DNA of 64,000 nucleotides from Dirofilaria immitis (GCA_024305405.1 JAKNDB010000098.1:2498501-2562500), one strand, 5' to 3'. Positions 36,945-50,241 are shown, counted from the stretch's first letter. The notes: generated from the letters alone by a model not told the origin. Made by a program: numbers and translations.

Positions 36945-37845
36945 AATGTCACAGAGGAAGGAATTCTGTCATCACGAAGTAACACTTATAAAGCTCATGT
37001 AAAAATTATTGCCGATGAAAGAGTTCAAAATTCTGTACCTATAACACCACCACCATCACCATCGTCGGTATTGTATTTATTTATTTTTTTTTTCCTTAAC
37101 TAATTTTTGATGAAAAAATTTTTCTAATTTTGATAAATTTTTATTTTATTTCGATAATTTTGCAAATACTTTTTGATAAATTGATAATAATATGTGATAA
37201 TAGAATTTGATTAATTAATACTTTATATTTCTAAAATTGTACATCGAAAACAAAAATTCATTAGGTAATTTTCAAATCGTTTACTCCGGTAAATTTTTAG
37301 TTTTCAAAATATTTATAATTTTTATTTTAAATAAATTTTTCACTAACAAAATAGAATTTATATAATAAATGATTATAAGTTAGTGTAAATTTTATTTCAA
37401 CATAATTAAAAAATTTAACCTACCATAATTTCATCGAAGTTTTGTAAAATAAAAAATTCATAAAAGTAGCGAAGGAAAAGAAGTAATGAATATGAAATAA
37501 TTAAGAGTATGATATTTTTTCAAACAAATTTTATATTAAATACATAAATTTTTAATTCAAAAAGTCATCTCAATTTTTAATTCTATTTTAATTTTCTAAA
37601 ATATAATTACACAAAGAAAGTGAGAGGGCAGGAGAGAGCAATATGTTTCGTTTTAATGAAAAATTTAAAAATTTTTTTGAGTTATTAAAATTTTACTTTT
37701 TCATTTCAGTGTTTTTTTTTTTTGTTTGAAAATTTTATTTACAGATAACAGCTCCAAAAGTAGCGCTGATGCAAAAGATGAAATTGAATTATTGCGGGAA
37801 GGTGCGAAAAATATTCATGGCCAACAGATAAAAAAGTTTAAATAA
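36945..37845 (+). CDS. two 3' exons of an unidentified gene
   Basis: The first exon, 36945-37067, follows TTTTTACAG. It is open in one frame only, starting NVTEEGILSSRSNTYKAHVK and ending in a Pro/Ser-rich TPPPSPSS before GTATTG. The second exon follows ATTTACAG at 37,744. With strict phase it ends after 28 residues (ITAPKVALMQKM..., stop at 37,829). A one-base shift gives 32 residues (NSSKSSADAKDEIELLREGA..., stop at 37,843) that look more protein-like. No upstream exons were found, and the paralogous tract near 26.7 kb lacks this piece. Function unknown. Confidence 0.4.
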
Positions 37846-38750
37846 CATCATGTGATAGAATTTATTTTGGCTAATAAACATTTAATACTATATATGTATA
37901 TATATATTGATAAAGAATCAATTGATTACTTATGATCATAAGGCAGGATATTAAAAATTTTTAGTTAAATTAGTTTTGCCGAATTAGTCATGGAGGTTGA
38001 AATGAATTAGCATTCAATAAAATTACAAATCAGTCTTGAATCAAATTAGCTTAATCATTTCAAACTAAACCGAAAAGAATTGTTTTTTTAATCATCTTGT
38101 GCAAAAAGATTAGCAGATAGTGCAAAAAAAAAATAATGATTATCTTCGAGATTTATAAAAGATTCGCAAATTTAATTAACAAAATTCCATCCTCTTTCAT
38201 TCATTTTTAAATTGCTCGAATTGTCAAATAGTCATAAAAATTATTTTATTTTAATACAATTTAAAAAAAAAAATGTTAAATCGATCTATTCAGGAATTAA
38301 TCTATTTCCTTCAAATATTTTTATACTGCAAATATTTTCAACCGATACGAAAATTCATTGCTAATATAATTTGCAATAAAGCAAATATCAAATTTAGTTA
38401 TGATCAGTTCTACTTAATACTATAATCTTTATTCGATTCTTCGTTATGAAATTATTGAACAATAACATGTAAAAATTATATTATTAGAAAAAAATTTTTC
38501 TTTTATTTTTTAATTCCATTACTAAATTTATTCATTTCAAAACAATGGCTATAATAAAGAATTCTAGTATTAAAATTCTTCTTTACAATAGCAAATGAGT
38601 GAAAGAATATTTTGAATAATTATAAGAAATAAATGTAGCATTTATTGGACATGCAAACTTCATACGCTTCAAACAGATGGTTTCCTCAATGATTTCGTTA
38701 TTTTAGGATAGTATTGCTGTAAAGATGGATAATTCAAGAAGAAATAAAAA

Positions 38751-38992
38751 CTAGAGCAAATGAAATATTATACAGTTACGTTCATCACATTGAATATACA
38801 TGTCAATAACATATATCTTCTTTTTATTTTTCTTTTCACTACTCATTAGTGATTTATCTAATGTTGGCATCGCTAGTATAATAAGACTAAAAATACTAAA
38901 CGTCATAGTAAATAATATTATCTGGCTGGTTTGTTTGGTTTTCCTTAATAAATAATTGGCCTGATTGTCAAGACTGGTGAATTCAACTGTTT
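38751..38992 (-). CDS. possible terminal exon encoding a tail-anchored segment
   Basis: After an ATCAATAG acceptor, 79 codons are open on the minus strand. A polar stretch (TVEFTSLDNQANYLLRKTKQ) is followed by a hydrophobic segment (ILFTMTFSIFSLIILAM), a short lysine-rich tail and a stop at 38,751-38,753. Further exon-like pieces lie upstream on the same strand at about 39,033-39,087 (PYIDDVNDDFKNDESNN), 39,300-39,385 (NDYFALRAKYQLDSKM) and 39,425-39,530 (LYIDKLLKDTEEDSNGYLID), but their phases do not join cleanly. This could be a decayed or mis-assembled membrane protein gene. Confidence 0.3.
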
Positions 38993-40494
38993 CTATTGAT
39001 AATTAATTTTAACACTGCAACATCAATGGACTATGTTATTCGATTCGTCATTTTTAAAATCGTCGTTAACATCGTCAATATATGGCTATACAATGTAATA
39101 AAGTGTATTCATATGTGAAATAATAAGTTCTGAATTGCAAAAAATGAACATAGAATTTAAAAATGAAATAATAGCCTATTTTTTTTCCGAATATTTTCCT
39201 TAGATGAAAATAATAAAGTGTCGTTTTATTGATAATCATTCATTTTCTTGGTTAAATATGCTCACTAAAAATATTATTTTGTATTCAAATAATTATTGGA
39301 ATTTCTTCTTGAGATCATTTTGCTGTCTAATTGATATTTAGCTCGAAGCGCAAAGTAATCATTGATAAAAGAAACTTGAAAATAATTTAACAAAAAAAAA
39401 AATCGTTAAATTAGAAATTACTACAAATATACTCGATAAATAATCGATCAAATATCCATTACTATCTTCTTCAGTATCCTTGAGCAATTTATCTATGTAT
39501 AAACTTTTACAATGTTGGTATAAATTATTTCAAATAAATACAATCTTTTGCTAATTCGTAATAAATTAAAATTTTTATGATTGTCGAATTTTAACCAATC
39601 AGTTCTGCTTGAAGTTTTCTATTCACTTTTCAACTTTCTTCTTGTCTTCCATTGAAAATCTTTTTTGAATTTGTAAACGATAGAACAATATTTTATATGG
39701 GATGAACTAATCAAGGTATTAATATCTTTAAAAAAAAAAAAAAAAAAAAACCGTAATCTGTTGCCCAGAAAAATTTTGGAAAAGACAATATTCACTTTCA
39801 TTATGTGAGATATTGCCGATGATTGATCAATTTATTCTGTCATAAATAATATCAAATCAGTTTGGCTTTTTCGATAATCTATTGAATTACGATGCTCAGA
39901 TTCATATTTAGGTTATGAAAAGCTGAGTTAAAAGTTTCATCAATTTTTTTAAATGTCAAGCTGAATTGATATTTTTCTCCCATTTTAATCTCTTTTTCTT
40001 TTGTGTATAATAAATGTTATTAAATTTAATTTTATCATTTTTATTTACCGATGCTAAATCAAAAAATCAATTCAGGAATCTTCAAATCTTTTTATGAATA
40101 TTGACTAAAGATTATGGATGCTAGAAAATTACATCATATAGTTCAAATTTGAACAATTTATTTATTAATTATATGGTAATAGATATACACGATAAGATGT
40201 GCGAAACAAGTTCTTGACAAATAGAAGATGAATGTGATAAAGAAAAGATTTTCGCTCTTGATAAAAGAATAATAATCGGTAACAAAACTTATCCGGTTTC
40301 AAGAATAACACAATATCCGAAACAACGATTAGACTTGTTATCAATCACCTATTCATGGATACTGAAGGCCTTTTTCTGTTCCACCTTTTAAGATTACATA
40401 ATATTTAACAAATTCCTATAAATAGTGATCTTTTCTTAAATACATGACTTTTTGACTTCTTAAAATATTTCTCTTTGTGCTGTAAATTCAGGAA

Positions 40495-42411
40495 ATGTTT
40501 CGCGCGATAATCATTACTTTTGTGCTACTTGGATTTGCCACTGCATTTCATCGTATGTTTTTTTCAATTTTTTTAATTTTATTTCACTTTAGTAATTATT
40601 GATAAACGATATGATTTGTGAAATAACGATATGATTTGTGAAATAACGATATGATTTGTGAAATAACGATATGATTTGTGAAATAACGATATGATTTGTG
40701 AAATAACGATATGATTTGTGAAATTTCATTTCGTATAGAATATCGAAAATTGGATTGTACAGCAAATGATAAAGGAAAAATGGTCAAACAGGAAAAATTG
40801 GCTGTCATTTGGTACTAAAAATGAAGAATTTGAAACAGGTAGAAATGCTCCAGAAGGATCCGGTTGTTATACAGTTAGTACATTTTTATTTTTTATTTTT
40901 CAAAAATAAAATTTATTTTATTACCTTCATGAACAACAACAACAAAAAAAAGCGACATTTATCTTTAAAATTATAATATAGTTCATCTGAAATGAAATTA
41001 ATAATCAATTCAATAGTTAAAATGGAATTGTTATGGATAAATTTGTTCGAAATCGTTTTTTACAGATCTAAATTAATCTTTTTTTTCAATTTTTCTAATT
41101 TTTGTTTGTTACTGAATTTTGTTCAGTTTCAAAAGAATTTCATTAAAATTTTATTTGAATAAAAGATCGTACGAATTGATTTGTTCATCATATATCAACA
41201 TTTTTTAATTATAAATGATCGATTTCAATAAAAATCAAAAATATCACATTGTGATGTTGGTTTGTGATTGAATCATATTATCAGGAATTAGTTATCATCA
41301 ATTATATCGATGATATTTTTAAAGTAACAAATGGCGATTTCAATGTTTTAAATGTTCAAATTAAAATTAGAAAGTAATGAATTTAAATAAAAATATTGCG
41401 GAATTAAATTAATGCAACATTTCGAACCGATAACTGAAACAATCAAATTAAAGCTTCGTCACTCTGATCGTTTCATTTGCATCTTTTTTTTTTTTTTTAC
41501 AAAATTTGAAATAATATTTTCGAGAAAATTTCTTTTTAATTCACATTCATGAAACAGTGCTTGTGTTAATTTGAAAATGCGAAATAAAAATCAAAAATTT
41601 ATGAGCAGAATAATTAATACAATATTCTTTATTTGTTTCGCCAACAAATTAAATATTTCAAGAAAATGCATTAATTTTTAGATAGAATTCAGATGAAGTA
41701 ATTTTAAGTGATAAACTAAAAAAAAAAAAAAAAAAACTAATATCAACGAGTAAAATGAATTACTTTACCTAAATTAGCTATCTAATTTTTTTTTTTTTTA
41801 TAGGAAGGTTCAGGAGAAAATGCAAATGTTCGTTGTGCTATTGTTTGTCCAAATGCGCATTCGGTATTTCATTCGAAATCATTGCGAGACAAAAATTGCT
41901 TTAAATTCATTTCATATGGGGTGAAATTTTGCTAATAATATGTTATTTTTATTCTAATTATTAAAATTTATATTTAAAATAAAAATTTAAGTAATTAATA
42001 ATTAGAAAATTATTTCTCAAATAGCCATTTAATTAGATATTCATGCCGCTGCTATACATTCATTGATATATCATATTAAAAATTAATTTTTTAGAATGAA
42101 TAAATGATTAGCAAAAATTATCTCTCGAAATATCTTTCGGATAGAAATTATTTGTGATATATATTATACTTATTCTTGCTTGAAATTTATTTCTGCAAAT
42201 TTATCGATTATTTTTTTTTACAAAAGTAAAAAATTATCGATTATAGCTAGTTGAAAAAGATGGCGATTGGTATTTATGGCGATCGGGAAAATGCCTCAAC
42301 AGTCAGATAGCATTCGAAATTGGATGCAAATTTGATGATCCTTTTGAAAATCAGTTCCCTGATGATAGTGTAATTTTTAAGCATTTAGCTACTAGAATTC
42401 GAGCTTTTTAG
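40495..42411 (+). CDS. small secreted cysteine-containing protein
   Basis: Exon 1 (40495-40552) follows an AAATTCAG acceptor and encodes a signal peptide (MFRAIIITFVLLGFATAFH). Exon 2 starts near 40,739 (YRKLDCTANDKGK) and includes EGSGCYT near 40,870. Exon 3 begins at 41,805 (EGSGENANVRCAIVCPNAHS) and ends before GTGAAA. Exon 4 begins at about 42,247 (LVEKDGDWYLWRSGKCLNSQ) and ends IRAF with a stop at 42,409. Six or so cysteines are spread through the mature part, which fits an extracellular disulphide-bonded protein; I do not recognise the family. In exon 2 the frame set by the signal-peptide exon stops at about 40,815, whereas the +1 frame is open through to GCYT, so a one-base conflict exists around 40,800. 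Confidence 0.6.
40603..40722. repeat. 20 bp tandem repeat in intron 1
   Basis: Six copies of ACGATATGATTTGTGAAATA (20 bp) in the first intron of the secreted-protein gene, ending shortly before the exon 2 acceptor. An open frame on the minus strand across it is an artefact. Confidence 0.95.
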
Positions 42412-45400
42412 AGCAATTGATCGAGATTTTATTGAATTCTTATGCTTTAGGTTTTCTCATTTGGTATATCCAAATAATACTAAATTTTGACCTTTAACCC
42501 CATTTGATTCATGCAACTTCCTAATTGTATTCTCAGTTTGAACGAGCATAAAATTTTCCTTTGTAAAAGCTTGACCATAGAATAATAATAAATAAATATT
42601 TGAATAATGCTATTATAGTTTGCACGAGACTAATAAGCAAAATCATCATGAAATTTATGCAAAATTCCAAAATTCTTCTAAACATACTTTGACAAATCAT
42701 CATATTTTGAAATATCTGAAATGAATAAAAACGCTATAGAATAATTTAAAAAAAAAAAACTCATTTTATTAAATCTTGCCTTAAAATATTTTTGTTGAAG
42801 AAGCTAGGAAATTGTTAGTCTTCTTGAGTAAAAAAAAAAATAAAACTATTATCTTGATTTAAAAATAAGATTATTAAAATCAATCATATCTACAATGCAT
42901 GATTCAACTGTACTGTTAACATCATACATATTTGTTAATTTTTCAATTAAATCATCTCTATCAAAATTACATTTTCGAAAAAAGTTTCATTCATCATTTT
43001 TATCAATTGGTTTATAACTTATTTACAACGAGTAATAAATTAAATATTTTATAATTTTTGACTAAAAAAAAAAGATTTCGTAAAGATTTCGTTTTTATAA
43101 TTTAAAAAAAAAAAAAAAAAACCAACTGACTAAATTTTCCTAAAAATATGGAATTAAAAAAAAAAGAAAAGAAACGAAATTCTTTTCAAATGAAATTTTG
43201 ACATTTCAAGTATACGAAAAACGAAAACAAACAAAATTGAGAATCATTCCACTCCAAAAAAAAAAAAAAAAAAAAAGAAATAAATTATTCAATTCTATTA
43301 TTATTTAGGGAAAAAATAAAAAATTAAAAAACTTGGTAATGTATCGATGATTATTTGACGAAAAATGATATAATTAAAAATAAAACAAAAAAAACTGCCT
43401 TCTTATATTTCCATTAAATATTGATGTTTGGATAATTTTTTTTTTCTTTCATCCATTACTATCCAAAATTCTTGACATTTTTGTTAACCTAAATTTCATT
43501 CATTAACATCATCATTCATCCATTATAAATTAAGCAGACAAAATATAAACTTGCAACTATAACTATTATCGTATTAATCGAAAGGTTTCACTGTCTTTTT
43601 TGAAAAAGTAATTTAATATAATTAAGTATGAATTTAATATAATTATAATTTAATATAATTAAGTATGAAAATTAAAAATTAATATAATTGAGCATGAAAA
43701 TATTATTTTACTAATTATTGATTTATAATATAAAAAATTTTTTCGACTAATGAAAAAATAAATTTGCTTATTTCCTAAATGCTATGCAAATTTTTAGATT
43801 TTTAAATTTCAACAAAATTTTTAAAAAAAAATTATTTTTAAAAGAAAAAATCGGCAATATTTTTCATTTATATCAATTATATTAGTTTTTTTTTGTCATT
43901 TTAAATTATCTTAGATATATTTTTAGGATAATGAATTATTCGAAAATTTGAAATTTACGATTGCAATAATCCATTAGATAGTTTCATCATAAAAGTTTTG
44001 TGCTTTTTTTTTTTAATTCCATATTTATCTATTCAAATTAATGAAATATATTATCAGTTGATGACCTAATGATAAAATTTGATTAGATAAAAACGGACAT
44101 TTTGTTTAAGAGAAGAAAAGTATTTTCGGACAGATAATTATTCTTAATCATTCAATTTTTGCATCAATTCATTTATTGAATTTTTACGCTTTTTGCGTAA
44201 TTTTTCAATCGATCATCAATTGATAAATACATTGAGCATTTTGGCAAATTTTCCTATAGGATTATTGTTGAGAAAATAAATCTCGAGAATTACTTATGAT
44301 CAATCATGATCAATTATTAATTATGCTTTTCATTCTTCAAAGCTCTCAATATCATTCATAAATGCTATTTAATTCATTTAAAATAAATTATTAAATAAAC
44401 GATAAGAAAGAAATTTACAGGTGAAACCGAAAGGACGTAAGTAAGTAAGAGCTTAAAACGAAAAGCATTTAAATTTAATATATAATATAGGACAGGTATA
44501 TCTAATTGAAGAATATGCCAAATATAAAATTGATGATTTGAACCATGCCAAAAAAAAAAAAGTTAAACGGTTAAGAGATTAATAGCAAAGAGATTTAAAA
44601 AATAAAAAAATTTCCGACAAATTCTTCTTCTAAATTTTATGATAGTAATTTAGATGGAAGAGTAAAATTAGCGCATAAATGAAAGGATATTTTCAAACTT
44701 ATTCACTCATTCAACGCTATTAGATGGCTGTAATTTAAAGTCTGTGAAAATTTTGCATTAATATAAAAATTTCAAAAAAAAAAAAAAATTGACCTACTAA
44801 GAACAATAATGCAATCTGCGACAAATTTGGAATTGCAAAAAAATAAAAATAAAAATTTACTCAAAAAAAAAAATAAATAAAACTGTCACTTTAATAAATT
44901 AAATTTGAAATGGATGATTCGTTATTTTTTATTTCTTTGTTTATTTTAACAAAATATTAAAATTCAAACAAATAGATGGCATAATTAAGTATTAAAATAT
45001 GAAGTAATTTTCAAAAAATTTTATTACAAACTTTAAATATTAATTGTTTAAATTGAAATGGCTTCATATCGTTTTTTTTTTTCGCTCAACAAATTTAATC
45101 AAATGGCAGAAAAATGGCCTCTTTTTTTTTTTTTTTTTTGATCACTCTCAATCAACAATTATACCGAAATATATGTATTATCATCGAACTGTTAATTTTT
45201 ATCTCTTGCCGAGATCAAATGAATATTTCATTCGTCATTTCAATGAGATTTTTTGTATTTTTTTTTTTTTAGCAAAAACCTGATTTTTTATTTGACCTTC
45301 AATTACTTGATAATTTTACAGATATGATAATATGCATATAGATAGATGAATAATTTGTATTTTTATTCTCGAAAATACAATTAAATTTATTTAATAAGCA

Positions 45401-47670
45401 ATTATCAGCTATAATAATATTGATAAAAAAAAAATAAGAAGCTTATTTTGATAATGTATTCATATTATAGCATAAATTTTAAATTATTTTAATGCTTATT
45501 TTTCAATAATTTTTAAAACTAATTTTTTGATTTTCCTTTTTAATATAGAATTATTGTAAAAATTATGAAATTAATATTTCGATGGAATTTTTCTAAATCA
45601 AATTAGTAGTGAAATAATTGTTATCAATAAATGATAGCAATTAAAATGATTGATAAATTTCAAATTTCAGTCAAAAAATTGGTTACATTTTTTTCTTTCT
45701 TTTTTTTTTTTTTTTAAAAAAAATCACATCAAAAGATGATGAATGTTTGTAATTTAAATTACAAAATAATATGTGAGTAAAGTACAAGCAAAATTTGTTT
45801 GATAAATTTTTATCATTTAACAGTAATGACGAGCATATGCGCTATTATCAATTTACGTTTTTTTTTTTTTTTTTTCTATCATTAAGCAAAATTACGTAAT
45901 TTTCAAAATATCATTAAATTCGCATTATTAAATTACAAGGATTATACACCTCAAAATTTTCTCTCAAATATTTTTATAATTTAATATTTCCGTCCGTACA
46001 GGTTGATAAGAATAAATGAATAAACAAATAAACAATAAGAATAAATGAATAAACAAATAAACAATAAGAATAAATGAATAAACAAATAAACAAACTGATA
46101 TTTCGCACAATTAAACATCATTGTATGCTAAATTTTTTCATTTAAAGGAAAAAATATAAACAAAAATTTTTTTTCTTTGCAAAATTTTTGCTACAAAATT
46201 TATTGGCTTATTTTTTCAAAAAAAAAAAAAAATTTCTATTATAATTTATAAATTGCTAATTTCTATAAATAGCATATAAATATATTTTATGATGCAAAAT
46301 CAGTTTTATCAGTTTTATGCCATATTTTTTCAACAAATAAAATAATTATATCAAAAAAAAAAAAAAAATTTTTCTAAAGATGATATTATGCATCATTTTT
46401 TTAGATGAAATTTTGCTTACGAAATTTCTATCAAATAGTTTTATATTTAATATTTCCGTCTGTACAGGTATGAATAAATAAATAAACAAATAAACGAATA
46501 AACAAATAAACGATTAAACAAATAAACAAGTAAAGAAATAAATAATTTTTCAAATTATCTATGTTTGTTTAGAATTTCTTTTCGTTGTTTTTTTTTGCAC
46601 TTTAAAAATTAAATTTAATAATTTCGATAAATTTCTTATCGTTTGCATTCTTCGAGAATAAAGATTTTTGGACGAATCAAATGATAAAATAAGGAAAAAA
46701 AAAAAAACAAATTGTATCCTATAAATTTTTAAATCCTTACATGCTACTAACAACATCAATTTAGCATATGCTTTAAATTAGGTTAAAATTAACGAAAAAA
46801 AAATAAATGACGGCAAATTTACGATGCTTAAAATATAAAATAATTAATTATTAAATATAAGATTGATAAAAATTAATAAAATTATCAAATTGATAATAAA
46901 ATCAATTCGTTTACATGTAACAAAAGAAATGAGCGAACGGCATAACTGGAAATTTTGCTGATTTAATAAAATGATAATAAAATGATAAAATTCTCAATGA
47001 TTATTATGACAATTATATTTGATAAAATGAATATAATTAATTTGATTAATTATAACGAAATAATTATCAGCAGAAATAAGAGTGGTTTTAATCAACTAGA
47101 AATGAATATAATTAATCAAATTAATTATAACGTGTAATTATTTATCAACAGAAATGAAAGTGATTTTAATCAAATAAAAAGGATGTAGATAATATGATAG
47201 CAATTTCGATGATATCAAATATTAACAGCGTCAAATACTTCCTTCTCTTAGATCTCCTTTACACTTCATTTTACTCATCTAATTAATTGATCCTTATTAA
47301 TTGGAACAAATTTGCAAATACTATCAATTTTACGACAATTTCATTTTCTTTCTTTTTTTTTTTTTTCTCTTTATTCATCAATCTTTTGAAATTGTTGAAA
47401 GACTTCAATTTCTTTCAACTTCATCTAATTGCTCTTATATATATTCGTATATATTATATATATATATGTATTCATGAAAAAATAAAATTTTTTTTTTGGA
47501 CATTTGTTCCATCTATTTCAAGATGTCCTGTTTATAATTTATGCCAATTTCAGGTAAAATTTATGATCGATATATATTAATACGGGCAAGGGTAATATGA
47601 AAATTATCGACTGCTGAGAATTATCCTTTTTTTTTTTTAGAAATATTATAAAGTTAATTTAGAAATATTA
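42412..47670. other. intergenic, AT-rich
   Basis: No gene is supported in about 5.2 kb. It contains long A and T runs, (AATAAAC)-type repeats near 46 kb, and a small duplication near 47,035 and 47,105 (GAATATAATTAATTTGATTA-type phrase). Apparent ORFs consist of poly-Phe/Lys from homopolymers. Confidence 0.55.
45975..46540. repeat. paired AATAAAC-rich repeats
   Basis: Two blocks start alike (AATATTTCCGTCCGTACAGG at 45,985 and AATATTTCCGTCTGTACAGG at 46,448) and continue into tandem GAATAAATGAATAAACAAAT units (28 bp, three copies) or a shorter AATAAACAAATAAACG series. The intervening 350 bp is unrelated. Confidence 0.75.
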
Positions 47671-47674
47671 TGAG

Positions 47675-48201
47675 CTTCAAATTAATTATGAATTCAAATT
47701 TCACGTATTCTTTTTCAATTTCGAATTAATTATGAATTTAAATTTCATACATATATTTTTAGCTTCGAATTAATTATGAATTCAAATTTCACGTATTCTT
47801 TTTCAATTTCGAATTAATTATGAATTTAAATTTCATACATATATTTTTAGCTTCGAATTAATTATGAATTCAAATTTCACGTATTCTTTTTCAATTTCGA
47901 ATTAATTATGAATTTAAATTTCATACATATATTTTTAGCTTCGAATTAATTATGAATTCAAATTTCACGTATTCTTTTTCAATTTCGAATTAATTATGAA
48001 TTTAAATTTCATACATATATTTTTAGCTTCGAATTAATTATGAATTCAAATTTCACGTATTCTTTTTCAATTTCGAATTAATTATGAATTTAAATTTCAT
48101 ACATATATTTTTTAGCTTCGAATTAATTATGAATTCAAATTTCACGTATTCTTTTTCAATTTCGAATTAATTATGAATTTAAATTTCATACATATATTTT
48201 T
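47675..48201. repeat. 88 bp tandem repeat upstream of the Shisa-like gene
   Basis: Six copies of an 88 bp unit, itself two related halves each containing TTCGAATTAATTATGAATT. One half ends CACGTATTCTTTTTC, the other CATACATATATTTTT. Copies are almost identical, implying recent expansion or homogenisation. It ends about 350 bp before the start codon at 48,554. Confidence 0.95.
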
Positions 48202-48553
48202 CTCGCCTTGCAAAATTTTTAAATTTTGTCGCTTTTTCTTCGGAATATGGCGTGAAGCATATTAATTTCTTAGAAATATTTTTAGAAAATTTTTATTTAT
48301 GATTTAATTGAAAGAAATTTATGTTTTAAAAGTTTAGATGATCTAAATCAATGAATAATGTCTTTTTTCTAAAAATTATTTGTCTTGCTGCTATTTGTGA
48401 ATAGTTTATTTCATATATATATATATGTATATATATATAATTGAACTTATCAATTAAAACTTATTTGATATGTATCAATCAATAGTTTGATGAAAGTGTT
48501 ACGGAAATATTTCAATTGAAAATCGATGATCAATACTAATGATATATTTATAG

Positions 48554-49562
48554 ATGTTGTTGAGGTTTTATTCAACATTATACACTGTTATCGTATCATA
48601 TTGTCTGATAAGCGAAATTTTCGCCTACACTGAAATATGGCCAGATCCGGTTAATGATGGTCGAGAAAAGTATCCAAAACCAACTACCTGGTCAAATAAG
48701 CATTATGGACAATGGTGCCGGAATCATACCATAAACAGGTAGCAATTTTTTTTTCAATTATAAAAGAAATGATTTGATTTTGTCACTTTTTTCTTCGTTA
48801 TCATTTATCATAAGATAAATGTTAAGTAATCACAAAACAATTATTATATTATTTCCAATATATATCCGAAAGTATAAATATTTAAGAAATTAAATATAAC
48901 TTTGAAGTTGGATAAGATTTTTTAATACATGCAAATTTTTAATTAAATCAAAATTACATCGAGAAATTTTGTCGAGAAATTCTAACCAAAAATTTTGCCT
49001 ATACTTTCTTTCACTAATTATTCAAATTCGATCAATTTTCAATTTATATCTATAACTATAAGACCTGAAATTAATTTACATCTATAACTTATACCTGAAA
49101 CAAAATGGAAAATTTTCAAAATTTTGAAAAATATTATACGCATATGTTAATTTCAGGTATAAGTTATAGATGTAAATTAATTTCAGGTATAAGTTATAGA
49201 TGTAAATTAATTTCAGGTATAAGTTATAGATGTAAATTAATTTCAGGTATAAGTTATAGATGTAAATTAATTTCAGGTATAAGTTATAGATGTAAATTAA
49301 TTTCAGGTATAAGTTATAAATGTAAATTAATTTCAGATATAAATTTTAGATCTAAATTAATTTCAGATATACTCAATGTCCGATGGGTTCAGCATTTCAT
49401 TATTATTCATGTTGCAGTGAAACAGGCGTCGAATGTTGTTTTCGATTACAACCTACTATTATTGCTTATTTATCATCTGCATTATTTCTTGTTATCATTT
49501 CACTGATATTTTATCTTTTATTAAAATTCAATTTAATTTGTTCAACAGAAAATATCACTTGA
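48554..49562 (+). CDS. Shisa/WBP1-like single-pass membrane protein
   Basis: Two exons, 48554-48738 and 49367-49562, join in phase (AG+A) to about 126 residues. Residues 1-25 are a signal peptide (MLLRFYSTLYTVIVSYCLIS). A short ectodomain has W-C (YGQWCRNH) and then CPMGSAFHYYSCCSETGVEC, giving the pattern C-x(n)-C-x(n)-CC-x5-CC directly before a transmembrane segment (IIAYLSSALFLVIISLIFYL), and a short cytosolic tail with a stop at 49,560. This CC-x-CC-then-TM layout is that of the Shisa/WBP1/VOPP1-like superfamily, whose members modulate trafficking or signalling of other membrane proteins; a nematode-specific role is unknown. The intron's 3' end is made of a 30 bp tandem array, and the real acceptor is the last array unit. 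The start is the first ATG after a TTATAG acceptor at 48,553. Confidence 0.75.
49062..49101 (-). repeat. inverted copy of the 30 bp intron unit
   Basis: This stretch is the reverse complement of one and a third units of the array at 49,151-49,366 (CCTGAAATTAATTTACATCT then ATAACTTATACCTGAAA). With the array it could form a hairpin in pre-mRNA across a 50 bp spacer. Confidence 0.85.
49151..49366 (+). repeat. 30 bp tandem repeat carrying splice acceptor and donor motifs
   Basis: Units start at 49151, 49181, 49211, 49241, 49271, 49301 and 49331, with the last partial unit at 49361. The first six begin TTTCAGGTATAAGT, that is a nematode-type 3' splice site followed immediately by a 5' splice-site-like GTATAAGT. 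The last two read TTTCAGATAT. The final TTTCAG (49361-49366) is the acceptor of the terminal exon of the Shisa-like gene. Confidence 0.95.
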
Positions 49563-50241
49563 TAAATGATCACGAATAAAAAAAGTGCTTACTTTTATAT
49601 CATTGCAATCCTATTTAATAAATCATATCATCTAAGTTTAACAAAAAAAAAAAAAAAATTGCTTATACTTTTTCTTTACAAAAATTGAATTTGATATGTA
49701 CAATTCGCAATTATCATTGATAGTGATAAGGAATAAGATAGCATTTATTTTTAGCTTAAAATTTTATTATCACTATCGTTATTTTAAGTTTTAAATTTTT
49801 AGAATTACTATTTTTGGCTTGAATTTTAAGTTTTAATCCATCAATGCAATTTTGTCTCATTAATTTACATTATCAAAATTTTAGCTTATCATTTATTCTT
49901 TCTTTAAATTTCAAAATAATTTTGAGAGGAAAATTATCATCTCATAATAGTAAATAATCATTACGTATGAATTTGATAGAAAAATATCAATAATGATTAC
50001 AGTAAATAAACAACTTTTATTAATTAATCTAAAATGCATGTAAAATTTTATCATTAAAACTATTGATAATTTGATAATTTTAAACGAATTCTAATGAATT
50101 TTCTTTTTCGCCAATATTTAAATTATCAATTTGCATTAATCATTCGTTTAAAAAAAAAAAAAGGAAAAAGTAACCATAAATAATAATTTTTATTTATAAA
50201 TTTATTATTTATAAAATATTAATTTTTATTTTTTACAATAT

